Positions 1-7,997 are shown, counted from the stretch's first letter. The stretch is 15,857 bases of DNA from Nitratifractor sp. (GCA_015485845.1 WFSU01000178.1:1-15857), one strand, 5' to 3'. Translations and numbers: made by a program. Notes: generated by a model not told the origin, from the sequence alone.

Positions 1-16
1 TGTGTATAAGAGACAG
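1..16 (+). other. Residual Tn5/Nextera adapter (mosaic end)
   Basis: The bases TGTGTATAAGAGACAG are identical to the last 16 bases of the 19-bp Tn5 mosaic-end adapter AGATGTGTATAAGAGACAG used in tagmentation libraries. This is most likely untrimmed library sequence at a contig end, not genomic DNA. The G-rich stretch just after it (about 17-40) differs in composition from the AT-rich DNA that follows and should be treated with caution too. Confidence 0.93.
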
Positions 17-102
17 GGCGGGGGAGTGTGAGGAGGGAAGGTAAATAAGTTAATATAAACTTGCAAAAATATGTATATAGAGTATATTTGGTGTGCATTT
101 TC

Positions 103-131
103 TTGATTATCATGTAAAATAATAGTATAAT
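103..131 (+). promoter_or_regulatory. Sigma70-type promoter of the HD-GYP gene
   Basis: TTGATT at 103-108 (4 of 6 to TTGACA) is separated by 17 bp from a perfect TATAAT at 126-131. The expected transcription start is near 138, which would give a leader of only about 20 bases before the likely start codon around 157-160. The flanking DNA (41-135) is AT-rich and contains no gene that I can see. Confidence 0.6.
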
Positions 132-147
132 TTAATTACTAAAGATT

Positions 148-152
148 AAGGA
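148..152 (+). promoter_or_regulatory. Ribosome binding site that argues for an ATC start
   Basis: AAGGA lies 7 bases before the in-frame codon ATC at 160-162 (4 bases before ATC at 157-159). It is 43 bases before the first conventional start, TTG at 196, which has no Shine-Dalgarno-like sequence of its own. No ATG, GTG or TTG lies in frame between the upstream stop (133-135) and 196. Either ATC is used as the start codon or a base is wrong here. Confidence 0.5.
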
Positions 153-195
153 TATCATCATCAAATCAGATAATACAGTCACCCAATTAAAAATC

Positions 196-2070
196 TTGAC
201 GTTTATTCCGGTTTTTATTATTGGTCTGGGTCTTTTGGCCTTGGTATACGATTCACTAGGGAAGCTTCAGGCATTAAAAGAATTGCAGCTCAATACCTAT
301 AAGATTAAAAACATTTCGCAGCTCATACTTGATCTCCAGCAGGAGCGAGGATTAAGCAGTGGTTTTTTGGGGAGCGGGGGCAAAAAATTTACTGCCCAGG
401 TCAAAGAAATGAGACGTAAAGTCGATAGCGACTGCACAAAAATTTCTTTTGATTCTAATCTCACAGTAATACGACACAAGATCGATGCCCTCAGCATCTC
501 GACCATTGACGCCTTCTCTTCCTATACGGGTATTGTCAAAAACATGCAGGAGTATTATCTAAAAACCAGCATGAATATTGATGATGCGTATCTGGTAAAG
601 CAGTTTCAAATCTACATCAATCTTTCCTATATGCAGGAAGCACTCGGACGTGTACGCGGGTCGTTCAATGGTGTATTCACCCGTAGAAAAGGACTTGACA
701 GGGATCTGTTGTACAATGCGTTTCACTCCAAAGGGATGTACGATTCATCGCAGGATCGGTTTCTCGCGACCAGCTCACAGCAATACATCAATGCCCTTCA
801 AACGATAGCCTCAAGTCCTGAGTACGGCTACATCAAACACATCGTCGATAAATACACATCACTACAGTTTGGTAATCCTACGGAAGATCCACAAAAATGG
901 TTTAACACCGCTACACATATCATCAATCAAATCGCGAACATAGAAACATCGCACATCGAAATGATCGACACTTACATCCGGCACAAAACACACACAATCC
1001 GAATGCAAATCATCAGTCAAATCTCTTTTTTCCTTCTGATGCTTTTCTTCAGCTCCCGGTTGAGTTACAAGCTGCGAAATGCGATTTTGCGCAACATTGC
1101 CCTCCTGCAGCAGTACAAAGATGCCGTCGATCGCAGTAGCATCGTCTCCAAGACGACCAAAAGTGGCCGCATCACCTACGCCAATGACAAATTTTGTGCC
1201 ATCTCCGGATACACTAGAGATAAGTTGGTCGGCAAAGCCCATAACATCATTCGTCATCCCGATATGCCCAAAGAGGCTTTCAAAGACATGTGGGATACGA
1301 TTCTGGACAAACGTCCATGGACGGGTATCGTCAAAAACAAAAAAAAGTATGGTGATTTTTACATCGTGGAAGCCACAATCAATCCTATTCTCAATCACAA
1401 AGGGGAGATCGAGGAGTTTATCGCAATCCGAAATGATGTGACAGAGATCATCGCACTCCAAGAGGATTTGGAGCATACACAAGAAGAATTGATAGTCAAG
1501 ATGGGAATCATTACTGAAAAAAGAAGTCGAGAGACAGCCTCCCATGTCAAAAGAGTTGCGCGGTATTCACAACTTTTGGCCAGGTTATATGGTCTCAAAG
1601 ATGATGAAATCAAAAATCTCACCGACGCATCTCCTATGCACGATATTGGAAAAGTGGGGATACCGGATGAGATACTAACTAAGCCCGCCAAGCTCACACC
1701 AGACGAGTGGGCTATCATGCAAACCCATACAAGCATGGGCTATGACTTGTTCAAAGATTCAGACAAACCTCTCTTCAGGGCTGCGGCAATCATCACCCAT
1801 GAGCATCATGAAAAATATGATGGAAGCGGCTACCCAAGAGGGCTCAAAGGAGAGGAGATCCATATCTACGGTCGAATCACAGCTATTGCCGATGTATTTG
1901 ATGCTTTGGGCAGTGGCCGATATTACAAAGAGGCTTGGAGCGATCAAGAGATTTTTGCATTATTGAAGGAAGAGAGAGGCAAGCATTTCGATCCCAAGCT
2001 TATCGATATTTTCTTCGAGCATTTGGATGAATTTTTGGAAATACGAAACGTATTCTGTTCTTCCGTTTAG
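196..2070 (+). CDS. Membrane NIT-PAS-HD-GYP protein, putative c-di-GMP phosphodiesterase
   Basis: Predicted inner-membrane sensor that degrades cyclic di-GMP. Numbering from TTG196: membrane helix at about 3-18; a periplasmic NIT (nitrate/nitrite-sensing type) domain at about 30-265 with the family hallmark LQQERGLSSGFLGS; a second helix at about 271-288; a PAS domain at about 305-418; a short coiled segment; and an HD-GYP domain at about 440-618. The PAS carries the Aer-type signature NIIRHPDMP and PWTGIVKNKKKYGD, which in Aer belongs to a FAD-binding redox sensor. The HD-GYP core appears intact: H450, HDIGK at 482-486, H511, HEHHEKYDGSGYP at 535-547 and ADVFDAL. The true start is probably an ATC at 160, adding 12 residues including a positively charged cytoplasmic tip, because the only good ribosome site and promoter point there. 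It converges with a diguanylate cyclase gene, with 9 bp between the stops. The domain calls are secure; the ligand is inferred from the family. Confidence 0.9.
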   Translation: MTFIPVFIIGLGLLALVYDSLGKLQALKELQLNTYKIKNISQLILDLQQERGLSSGFLGSGGKKFTAQVKEMRRKVDSDCTKISFDSNLTVIRHKIDALSISTIDAFSSYTGIVKNMQEYYLKTSMNIDDAYLVKQFQIYINLSYMQEALGRVRGSFNGVFTRRKGLDRDLLYNAFHSKGMYDSSQDRFLATSSQQYINALQTIASSPEYGYIKHIVDKYTSLQFGNPTEDPQKWFNTATHIINQIANIETSHIEMIDTYIRHKTHTIRMQIISQISFFLLMLFFSSRLSYKLRNAILRNIALLQQYKDAVDRSSIVSKTTKSGRITYANDKFCAISGYTRDKLVGKAHNIIRHPDMPKEAFKDMWDTILDKRPWTGIVKNKKKYGDFYIVEATINPILNHKGEIEEFIAIRNDVTEIIALQEDLEHTQEELIVKMGIITEKRSRETASHVKRVARYSQLLARLYGLKDDEIKNLTDASPMHDIGKVGIPDEILTKPAKLTPDEWAIMQTHTSMGYDLFKDSDKPLFRAAAIITHEHHEKYDGSGYPRGLKGEEIHIYGRITAIADVFDALGSGRYYKEAWSDQEIFALLKEERGKHFDPKLIDIFFEHLDEFLEIRNVFCSSV

Positions 2071-2079
2071 TACAAAGAT

Positions 2080-4356
2080 TTAGTCAGCCAACACCACTTG
2101 ATTTTTCCCGTTCGCTTTGGCAAGATAGAGTGCTTCATCGGCTCTTTTGACGACATCTTCTATGCTGGTATCACTCTTTTTGACTTCAGAAACGCCAACA
2201 CTCAGCGTCACATGGGCATTATCTACATACAACTTTTCTACCTCAGCTCGTATTTTATCGGCATGGACCCTGGTACCGTTACTATCTGTATTTCGCAGAA
2301 GCATAATAAACTCTTCCCCTCCAAAGCGGCTGACGACATCACTCTCACGACTATGTTTTTGCAGGATATCAGCAATATTTTGGAGAAAAGTGTCCCCAAA
2401 CTTGTGCCCATACGTGTCATTTATTTTTTTGAAATTATCTATGTCAAGCATCGCAACAGAAAATGTTTGTGCATTGCGCGTGAACAGAGAAAAAGCTTTT
2501 TGTCCCACTTTTCTAAAATGCCTTCTGTTATACAGATTGGTCAACGGATCACACAGACTCAGCTTCTCTACCTTGGCTTTTAATCTTCTGAGTCTCAAAT
2601 AAAAATAGCCGATTATGAGCAGAATCACTCCAAAGACCGCCACGATTTTCTCGACCAAAACATAGTCGATACCCTTCTCGTATTTGACCGTGACCCAGCG
2701 ATTAGCAATCTGCGTTTTCTCTTGTACATCGATACTTGCAACTGCTTTGTTGAGGATGCCCAAGAGAAGGGGGTCATCATCGCGTACACCGATGCGAAAG
2801 TCCCGGGTTCCATCAAATTTTCCGGCAATCTTCAGCTCACCGGTGTGATGCTTCTGCATCGCATAGACGATCGTCTCCAGGGCATCGACATAACCGTACA
2901 CCTCTCCTTCTGCTACTTTATCGAGCCCCTCTTCGATATTATTCACTTCAACAATCACTAGCTGTGGGTATTGTTTCTTTAAAATCTCTATGTAAGAATA
3001 CCCTTTGACCAAAGCAATCTTTTTGCATCCAAGTGAATGAAAATCCGCCGTAAAAGGGGCATCCATCCGTGTTGCCATGACGATAGGTATTTTGAGATAC
3101 GGTTTGGTAAAGTTGAGATATTTCGATCGTTCAGGGGTCTTCATCAAGAGCGACAGGATGTCACATTTTCGTTCACGGGCAAACTTCAAAGACTCATTCC
3201 AGTTTGTGGTCGGGACAAGTTTGATGTGCGTTTGAGGGCCGATAAACGTCTCAAACAAATGGAAATAATCAGCAGACATGCCGACATGTTTCCCGTTTTG
3301 AAGAGACTCAAAAGGCATCCAGTCGGGATCGATACACATCGTAATCACTTTTTTGGTTCGTAGATAAGCACGTTCCTGCAGAGAAAACTCATAGTTGGAG
3401 GGGCGACGATAGATCATGTCCTCCAAGCTTGTGTGGTTCTCTTGCTTGGGAACATAGCCCAATACATTGTAGATATCCCGTATTCTTTGCAGTTTGCTGA
3501 CATCTAAAGTAGTAAACTTTTCCGTGCCATACCCTGCAAGCTTTTTAAGCATTTTCGCTTCATACATCAAGGCATCTCTACTTTTGTGGAGTGAGTTGTA
3601 TTTTTGGAGTATGATATCGACTGTTTCATCGATATGCTCAAACGCATACCGCCATCCACGATACGAGGCTTTGACAAAGGCAGCAACCCTTCGAGGCTGC
3701 TCCTGAAGCTCCTTTTTTGAGGTAAATAAAATATCGCTATAGAGATCAAACCCATACTCTTTGGGGTTCCAAATGTTGTAAGCTATCCCCTCTTTGTCCA
3801 AGGTATAGATTTCGTTGCTGAGATATGCATTCATGAGATCCACTTTTTTGTTGATCAGATCATGGATGTCGTAGGTTGGTTTGATGATGTTCATCTCATC
3901 AAAGGAGACGCCTTTGGAGCGAAGCATCGCTGCGAAAGGGGCTGAAGTCCATGCTTCTTTGTTGATCATAATCTTTTTGTTTTTAAAATCTTCGATGCGC
4001 TGAATGCCGGATGATTTCAAGCTGACCAGCACATGAGGAGATGATTGGAGGAGGGCACCGATGAGCACGACCTTGCGAGGATCCTGCAAAACAACACTCG
4101 AATAATCAATGCCAAACGTGCTCTTCCCCTCCAGCACACTTTTGACGACATCTACACCATTTTTGTATTCATGTATTTCGACATCCAAACCTGCTTTTCG
4201 GTAAAACCCTTTCTCTTTTGCCACATAATATCCGGCGAATTGAAACTGATGTTTCCAGACAAGTTGCAGGGTTACTTTTGGCAAGGCAGTCTCGTGTGCC
4301 TGAAGAAATACGAGGGAAGAGATCAACAAGAAAAGAAACGCTTTCAGCTGATTCAC
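2080..4356 (-). CDS. Diguanylate cyclase with tandem NMT1-like and SBP_bac_3-like binding domains
   Basis: Predicted membrane enzyme making c-di-GMP from two GTP in response to periplasmic ligands. Numbering from GTG4356: a signal peptide or anchor at about 3-20; an NMT1/THI5-like solute-binding domain at about 27-255 (LQLVWKHQFQFAGYYVAKEK is typical); a family-3 solute-binding domain at about 335-555 (CIDPDWMPFE); a membrane helix at about 565-588; and a GGDEF domain at about 598-755. The catalytic GGEEF is at 679-683, the metal-binding region reads DIDNFKKIND, and the inhibitory I-site RxxD is present as RESD at 670-673. An active, product-inhibited cyclase is therefore expected. A longer start, TTG at 4362, is possible. 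I prefer GTG because AAAGG (4364-4368 on the minus strand) sits 7 bases before it but only 1 base before the TTG. The actual ligands cannot be told from sequence; NMT1-like domains bind pyrimidine precursors, sulfonates and others. Confidence 0.92.
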   Translation of the reverse strand: MNQLKAFLFLLISSLVFLQAHETALPKVTLQLVWKHQFQFAGYYVAKEKGFYRKAGLDVEIHEYKNGVDVVKSVLEGKSTFGIDYSSVVLQDPRKVVLIGALLQSSPHVLVSLKSSGIQRIEDFKNKKIMINKEAWTSAPFAAMLRSKGVSFDEMNIIKPTYDIHDLINKKVDLMNAYLSNEIYTLDKEGIAYNIWNPKEYGFDLYSDILFTSKKELQEQPRRVAAFVKASYRGWRYAFEHIDETVDIILQKYNSLHKSRDALMYEAKMLKKLAGYGTEKFTTLDVSKLQRIRDIYNVLGYVPKQENHTSLEDMIYRRPSNYEFSLQERAYLRTKKVITMCIDPDWMPFESLQNGKHVGMSADYFHLFETFIGPQTHIKLVPTTNWNESLKFARERKCDILSLLMKTPERSKYLNFTKPYLKIPIVMATRMDAPFTADFHSLGCKKIALVKGYSYIEILKKQYPQLVIVEVNNIEEGLDKVAEGEVYGYVDALETIVYAMQKHHTGELKIAGKFDGTRDFRIGVRDDDPLLLGILNKAVASIDVQEKTQIANRWVTVKYEKGIDYVLVEKIVAVFGVILLIIGYFYLRLRRLKAKVEKLSLCDPLTNLYNRRHFRKVGQKAFSLFTRNAQTFSVAMLDIDNFKKINDTYGHKFGDTFLQNIADILQKHSRESDVVSRFGGEEFIMLLRNTDSNGTRVHADKIRAEVEKLYVDNAHVTLSVGVSEVKKSDTSIEDVVKRADEALYLAKANGKNQVVLAD

Positions 4357-4379
4357 ATTCAAACCTTTATAAAAGCTGG

Positions 4380-4407
4380 AATATACAATTCAATAATTAC
4401 ATATCAA
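4380..4407 (-). promoter_or_regulatory. Promoter of the diguanylate cyclase gene
   Basis: Read on the minus strand, TTGATA (4407-4402, 5 of 6 to consensus) is followed after 16 bp by TATATT (4385-4380, 5 of 6). Initiation near 4373 would give a very short leader containing the AAAGG ribosome site. A second candidate lies further upstream: GTTACA (4449-4444), 17 bp, TATAAT (4426-4421). Confidence 0.5.
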
Positions 4408-4472
4408 CCATATATAAAGTATTATACTTATGCTTTTCTGAAATGTAACTTGTATGAACCTTGAATATAATC

Positions 4473-4481
4473 TGATATAAT
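4473..4481 (+). promoter_or_regulatory. Extended -10 promoter of tex
   Basis: TGATATAAT is an extended -10 element (TGn plus perfect TATAAT at 4476-4481) about 28 bases before the tex start codon. Another perfect TATAAT overlaps just upstream (4466-4471). No convincing -35 is present. GGAG at 4496-4499 is a ribosome site 10 bases from the ATG. Confidence 0.6.
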
Positions 4482-4509
4482 CTCTCCTTTAATATGGAGA
4501 AACGACACG

Positions 4510-6636
4510 ATGCAAAACCTCACCAAACTTTTAGCCCCAAAAACCACCCTCAACCCCAACCAGATCAAAAACATTTTAACGCTATTGGACAAAGGCGACA
4601 CCATCCCCTTCATCGCCCGGTACCGCAAAGAACTCACCGGCGGAGCCGATGATGAGCAGTTGCGTTTGTTCCATGATGTGTATTTGTCTGCCAAACGGTT
4701 GCTGGAGCGCAAAGAGGAGATCCTGCATATCCTGAGAGAACGTGAACAGCTCGATGCCAAGTTGCAGTCTCAGATCGAAGAAGCTCAGACGATGACAGCC
4801 CTCGAAGATATCTACCGCCCCTACAAGGAGAAGAAAAACACTCGAGCCTCCACCGCCATCCGCCAGGGATTGGAACCGCTGGCCAATATCCTCCAGTCTG
4901 CCAAGCTGAGCCAGGAGGCTTTGGCGAAAGAGGCCAGGCGTTTCGTGCGCGGGGAGATCGCCGATGTCGCCCATGCCATCAAGGGGGCGCAGGACATCAT
5001 CGCCGAGCGGTATGCTGACATGCCCAAAGAGCGTGAAATACTCCGGGAGATGATCCAGCGTCATGGGATGATCGAGGTGAAGGGGGCGAAGAAATTTGTC
5101 GAGAATGGGCGTTTCAAGAACTACAAGTCTCACACCGAAAAAGTCGCTTACATCCCCTCCCACCGTTATCTCGCCATCAAGCGCGGAGAAAAAGAAAAAG
5201 AACTTTCGGTCAAGCTTACCATCGACACCGAGCGTTATCTCAGTACACTCAAACGCTACAAGCTCAAAGAGTGGATGGGCAGTTCCAAAGCGCTGTTGTT
5301 TGAAGCGTACAAAGACGGCTTCAAACGTCTGTTGTACCCCTCGATCGAGCGTGAAGTGTTTGCCCTCCTCAAAGAAAAAGCCGACCACGATGCCATCGCA
5401 GTCTTTGGCAAAAACATGACGCAGCTGTTTATGACCCCTCCCGTCGTGGGCAAGGTACTCCTCGGTGCTGACCCGGCGTTTCGTACGGGGTGCAAACTTG
5501 CCGTCATCGATGCCAACGGCACCTACCTCGACCACGCCGTCATCTACCCCGTCCCGCCACGCAATGAATACGAAGCCTCGCGCGATGTCGTCGCCAAACT
5601 GGTCAAAAAGTACCACATCCAAGGGGTCGCCATCGGCAACGGCACCGCCTCCAACGAAACCCAGGCCTTTTTTGCCAAGCTAAACCGTGACGGAATCACA
5701 CTCCCCTATACCGTCGTCTCCGAAGCGGGGGCTTCGGTCTACTCAGCCTCGAGCATCGCGGCACAGGAGTACCCCGACCTCGATGTCACCATCCGGGGAG
5801 CCATCTCCATTGCCGGCCGTCTGCGTGACCCGATGGCCACCCTTGTCAAAATCGACCCCAAGTCACTCGGCATAGGGCAGTACCAGCACGATGTCGACCC
5901 AAAACTCCTCGAACGCAAACTCCACGAGGGGGTCGAGAGCCTGGTCAATGCCGTAGGGGTCGATGTCAACTCCGCCTCGGCTTCGCTCCTCTCCTATGTG
6001 GCCGGTATCGGGCCGAAGGTCGCCGAAAACATCGTCAAGCACCGCGAGCGTGCCGGGGCTTTTGACTCAAAAAAATCCCTCCTCAACGTCAAAGGTCTCG
6101 GAGCCAAAGCCTACGAGCAAGCCGCAGGGTTCATCCGCATACGCGACGGCAAAAGCCTCTTTGACAACACCGGCATCCACCCCGAAAGCTACGCCGTCGC
6201 CGAAGCTCTCTCCCGCTACGACGACCTGAGCGATACCCAGCGCATAGCCCAAGAGCTCAACGTAGGCGAACCCACCCTCAAAGACATCATCAAAGAGCTC
6301 TCCAAACCCGGCTTCGACCCCCGCGAAGAGCTCCCCGCCATCCCCTTCAAACAAGGACTCACCGAGATCGAAAATCTCAGAGAGGGAAGCATCGTCTCCG
6401 GTGTCGTCCGCAACATCGCCGACTTCGGAGCCTTCATAGACATCGGACTCAAAAACGACGGGATGATCCATATCTCGGAGATGAGCGAGAAGCGCATCAA
6501 GCACCCGCTGGAAGTCCTCTCGGTCAACCAGTACTTGGCAAGGATTGAGGTGATTAGTATTGATGTGGAGAAGGGGAAGGTTGGGTTGAGTTTGAAGGGG
6601 ATAGTACGCCAGCAAAAATCATTAAAACAACCATAA
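4510..6636 (+). CDS. tex: Tex family transcription accessory protein with S1 RNA-binding domain
   Basis: Tex is a conserved nucleic-acid-binding protein thought to act with RNA polymerase; it affects expression of stress and virulence genes in several bacteria. The 708 residues show the whole family layout: a helical Tex N-region at about 1-190; a YqgF/RNase H-like fold at about 325-450; helix-hairpin-helix repeats at about 490-560 (GIGPKVAENIVKHR and LNVKGLGAKAYEQAAGF); and a C-terminal S1 domain at about 625-697. The signature IDPKSLGIGQYQHDV at 448-462 is very characteristic. It is a little shorter than the roughly 770-residue proteobacterial versions, mainly at the C-terminus after S1. 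The ATG start is supported by GGAG and by an extended -10 promoter just upstream. It is divergent from the cyclase gene and followed by fic after 59 bp; it is probably a single-gene unit. Confidence 0.96.
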   Translation: MQNLTKLLAPKTTLNPNQIKNILTLLDKGDTIPFIARYRKELTGGADDEQLRLFHDVYLSAKRLLERKEEILHILREREQLDAKLQSQIEEAQTMTALEDIYRPYKEKKNTRASTAIRQGLEPLANILQSAKLSQEALAKEARRFVRGEIADVAHAIKGAQDIIAERYADMPKEREILREMIQRHGMIEVKGAKKFVENGRFKNYKSHTEKVAYIPSHRYLAIKRGEKEKELSVKLTIDTERYLSTLKRYKLKEWMGSSKALLFEAYKDGFKRLLYPSIEREVFALLKEKADHDAIAVFGKNMTQLFMTPPVVGKVLLGADPAFRTGCKLAVIDANGTYLDHAVIYPVPPRNEYEASRDVVAKLVKKYHIQGVAIGNGTASNETQAFFAKLNRDGITLPYTVVSEAGASVYSASSIAAQEYPDLDVTIRGAISIAGRLRDPMATLVKIDPKSLGIGQYQHDVDPKLLERKLHEGVESLVNAVGVDVNSASASLLSYVAGIGPKVAENIVKHRERAGAFDSKKSLLNVKGLGAKAYEQAAGFIRIRDGKSLFDNTGIHPESYAVAEALSRYDDLSDTQRIAQELNVGEPTLKDIIKELSKPGFDPREELPAIPFKQGLTEIENLREGSIVSGVVRNIADFGAFIDIGLKNDGMIHISEMSEKRIKHPLEVLSVNQYLARIEVISIDVEKGKVGLSLKGIVRQQKSLKQP

Positions 6637-6637
6637 A

Positions 6638-6651
6638 TTAAAATATTTTAA
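6638..6651. repeat. 14-bp perfect AT palindrome between tex and fic
   Basis: TTAAAATATTTTAA is self-complementary. It lies 2-15 bases after the tex stop and just upstream of the likely fic promoter. It could be an operator or a chance product of an AT-rich spacer. It lacks the GC stem and T-run of an intrinsic terminator. Confidence 0.4.
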
Positions 6652-6658
6652 CGATTTT

Positions 6659-6664
6659 TATACT
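6659..6664 (+). promoter_or_regulatory. Possible -10 box of fic
   Basis: TATACT matches the -10 consensus at 5 of 6 positions and lies 31 bases before the ATG at 6696. There is no good -35 and no clear Shine-Dalgarno in the AT-rich leader. A second AT-rich box, TAAAAT at 6684-6689, is too close to the start unless the message is leaderless. Confidence 0.35.
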
Positions 6665-6695
6665 ATTTACCGTGAAAATATGTTAAAATGCCCCT

Positions 6696-7568
6696 ATGCT
6701 AACAAAAAAACAAATAACCAAAATAGACACGCTGCGCAAAGAGTTTTTCCAATATGCCACCGGCAAGGAGCATTTACTCAAGCTACTGTCGGAAACAGAA
6801 GTCTTTGAGCAGGTGTATAACTCTAACGCCATAGAGAACTCAACCCTGAGCATCGAAGAGACAGAGAAAATTCTTTTGCAGATAGACTTGGACAGATATG
6901 TGTCCGAACGAGAGATATATGAAGCCAAAAATCTGGCCCGTGTGACTGAGTACATCGACAACAACGCTAGAGACAAAGCACTCAGCTCAGAGATGATACT
7001 GTTTTTGCATAAGATACTCATCTCGAACATCAACAATGATATTGCCGGCAGGTTCCGAGAGGGAAATGAATATGTGAGAGTGGGCAATCACATCGCTCCG
7101 GCACCATCTCACATCGGGCAGGGGCTGGAGGAGACCTTGATGAGATACAAGGCGGATGCTTCTAAAAACATCGCCGAACGCATAGCACGCTTCCACCTGG
7201 ACTTTGAAACACTGCATCCTTTTATCGATGGCAATGGACGCATAGGACGCAGCCTCAACAACTATCTACTCATACGCGAAGAGTATGTGCCCATCAACAT
7301 CAGATTTTTGGACAGGCAGGAGTATTATAGGGCGTTTCAAGAGTTCAACCTGTTTGCAAAAACGGACATTATGGAGCAGATAATTTATGGGGCGCTGGTC
7401 AACAGCTATCACAAAAGGCTTGCATACCTCAAAGGCTTGAACATCGTGACACTCAATACCTATGCCAAAACCCACAAGCTCTCACACCCCAACCTCATAA
7501 ACAAAGCCAAACGACAGACCATACCGGCCTTTATGGAAAAAGGCGTTTGGATGATAGGAGATGAGTAA
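6696..7568 (+). CDS. fic: Class II Fic protein AMP-transferase with C-terminal HTH-like segment
   Basis: Fic enzymes transfer AMP, or sometimes another nucleotide group, from a nucleotide onto hydroxyl side chains of target proteins. The full catalytic motif HPFIDGNGRIGR is at 174-185, with H174 as the catalytic base. The N-terminal SNAIEN at 43-48 matches the inhibitory helix motif (S/T)xxxE(G/N). This places it in class II, where the inhibitory glutamate (E47) comes from the same chain, so a separate antitoxin is not strictly needed. A Fic N-terminal domain spans about 1-95, and the Fic core covers about 97-240. The last 40 residues (LNTYAKTHKLSHPNLINKAK, then RQTIPAFMEKGVWMIG) resemble a small excisionase/MerR-type helix-turn-helix, suggesting DNA binding or autoregulation; that is inference. 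The start lacks a clear ribosome site, but no better in-frame start exists. Targets are unknown. It lies between tex and a convergent small antitoxin gene. Confidence 0.93.
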   Translation: MLTKKQITKIDTLRKEFFQYATGKEHLLKLLSETEVFEQVYNSNAIENSTLSIEETEKILLQIDLDRYVSEREIYEAKNLARVTEYIDNNARDKALSSEMILFLHKILISNINNDIAGRFREGNEYVRVGNHIAPAPSHIGQGLEETLMRYKADASKNIAERIARFHLDFETLHPFIDGNGRIGRSLNNYLLIREEYVPINIRFLDRQEYYRAFQEFNLFAKTDIMEQIIYGALVNSYHKRLAYLKGLNIVTLNTYAKTHKLSHPNLINKAKRQTIPAFMEKGVWMIGDE

Positions 7569-7705
7569 GATATTACCGCACCAAGCCCACAAAAGACCCC
7601 GTCCATAGACGACTGGACTCGAAGAAAAAGCAGGCAAGCAAGAAGCGGTTGTGCGGGAGAGTGGAGGGGGAGTAGCAATACAGCTAAGCCTCGGAGGATA
7701 TCTAC

Positions 7706-7966
7706 CTATCCCGCCAACTGCCCCGTCACATACTTGTGCAGTACCGAATTGAGCAGGGTCTGGTAGGGCATACCCTCCTGGAGTGCTTTGGCTTTGAGTT
7801 TCTCGAGGTCGCTTTCGAGCACTTTGATGTTGATTGCTTTTCGTTTGGCATATTTGTCACTCACAGCAGATTTAATCCGGTCAATTTTTGATGCGGCATC
7901 GGGTACGGATTCGGGGTTTGACTCTTCGATATAATCGACGATTTCTGACTCATCTTTTGTGTACAT
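7706..7966 (-). CDS. CopG/BrnA-like ribbon-helix-helix antitoxin, apparently orphan
   Basis: Small 86-residue protein resembling CopG-type antitoxins, which bind DNA as dimers to repress their own operon and neutralise a toxin. The N-terminal half (about 1-40) is acidic and probably flexible. Residues 43-48 (KAINIK) would form the DNA-contacting strand, followed by helices at about 50-63 and 67-80 (PYQTLLNSVLHKYV is typical of this family). I chose ATG at 7966 over the longer frame starting at 8056. It has AAGGA/AGGGA immediately upstream, an extended -10 promoter just behind the hrpB stop, and the longer version would run into the coding end of hrpB with no homologous-looking residues. In BrnT/BrnA-type pairs the toxin gene normally precedes the antitoxin. 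Here that place is taken by hrpB, and the 137 bp downstream hold no toxin-sized frame. It may regulate other promoters or be the remnant of a pair. Confidence 0.8.
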   Translation of the reverse strand: MYTKDESEIVDYIEESNPESVPDAASKIDRIKSAVSDKYAKRKAINIKVLESDLEKLKAKALQEGMPYQTLLNSVLHKYVTGQLAG

Positions 7967-7997
7967 TCCCTTCCTTTTATCCGTCAACATTGAGATA

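Noticed and set aside
2060..2090. Bidirectional terminator between the convergent signalling genes
   Set aside because: The 9-bp gap and flanking codons show no stem with a T-run in either direction.
4582..5622. 346-codon minus-strand frame over tex
   Set aside because: Antisense to tex, rich in F, G and D, with no motif; a mirror frame of GC-rich coding sequence.
7561..7608. 15-codon frame starting inside the fic stop, with GGAG just before its ATG
   Set aside because: The position looks like a coupled downstream gene, but the frame stops after 15 codons and the continuation in any frame resembles no protein I recognise. It could be the stub of a lost gene.
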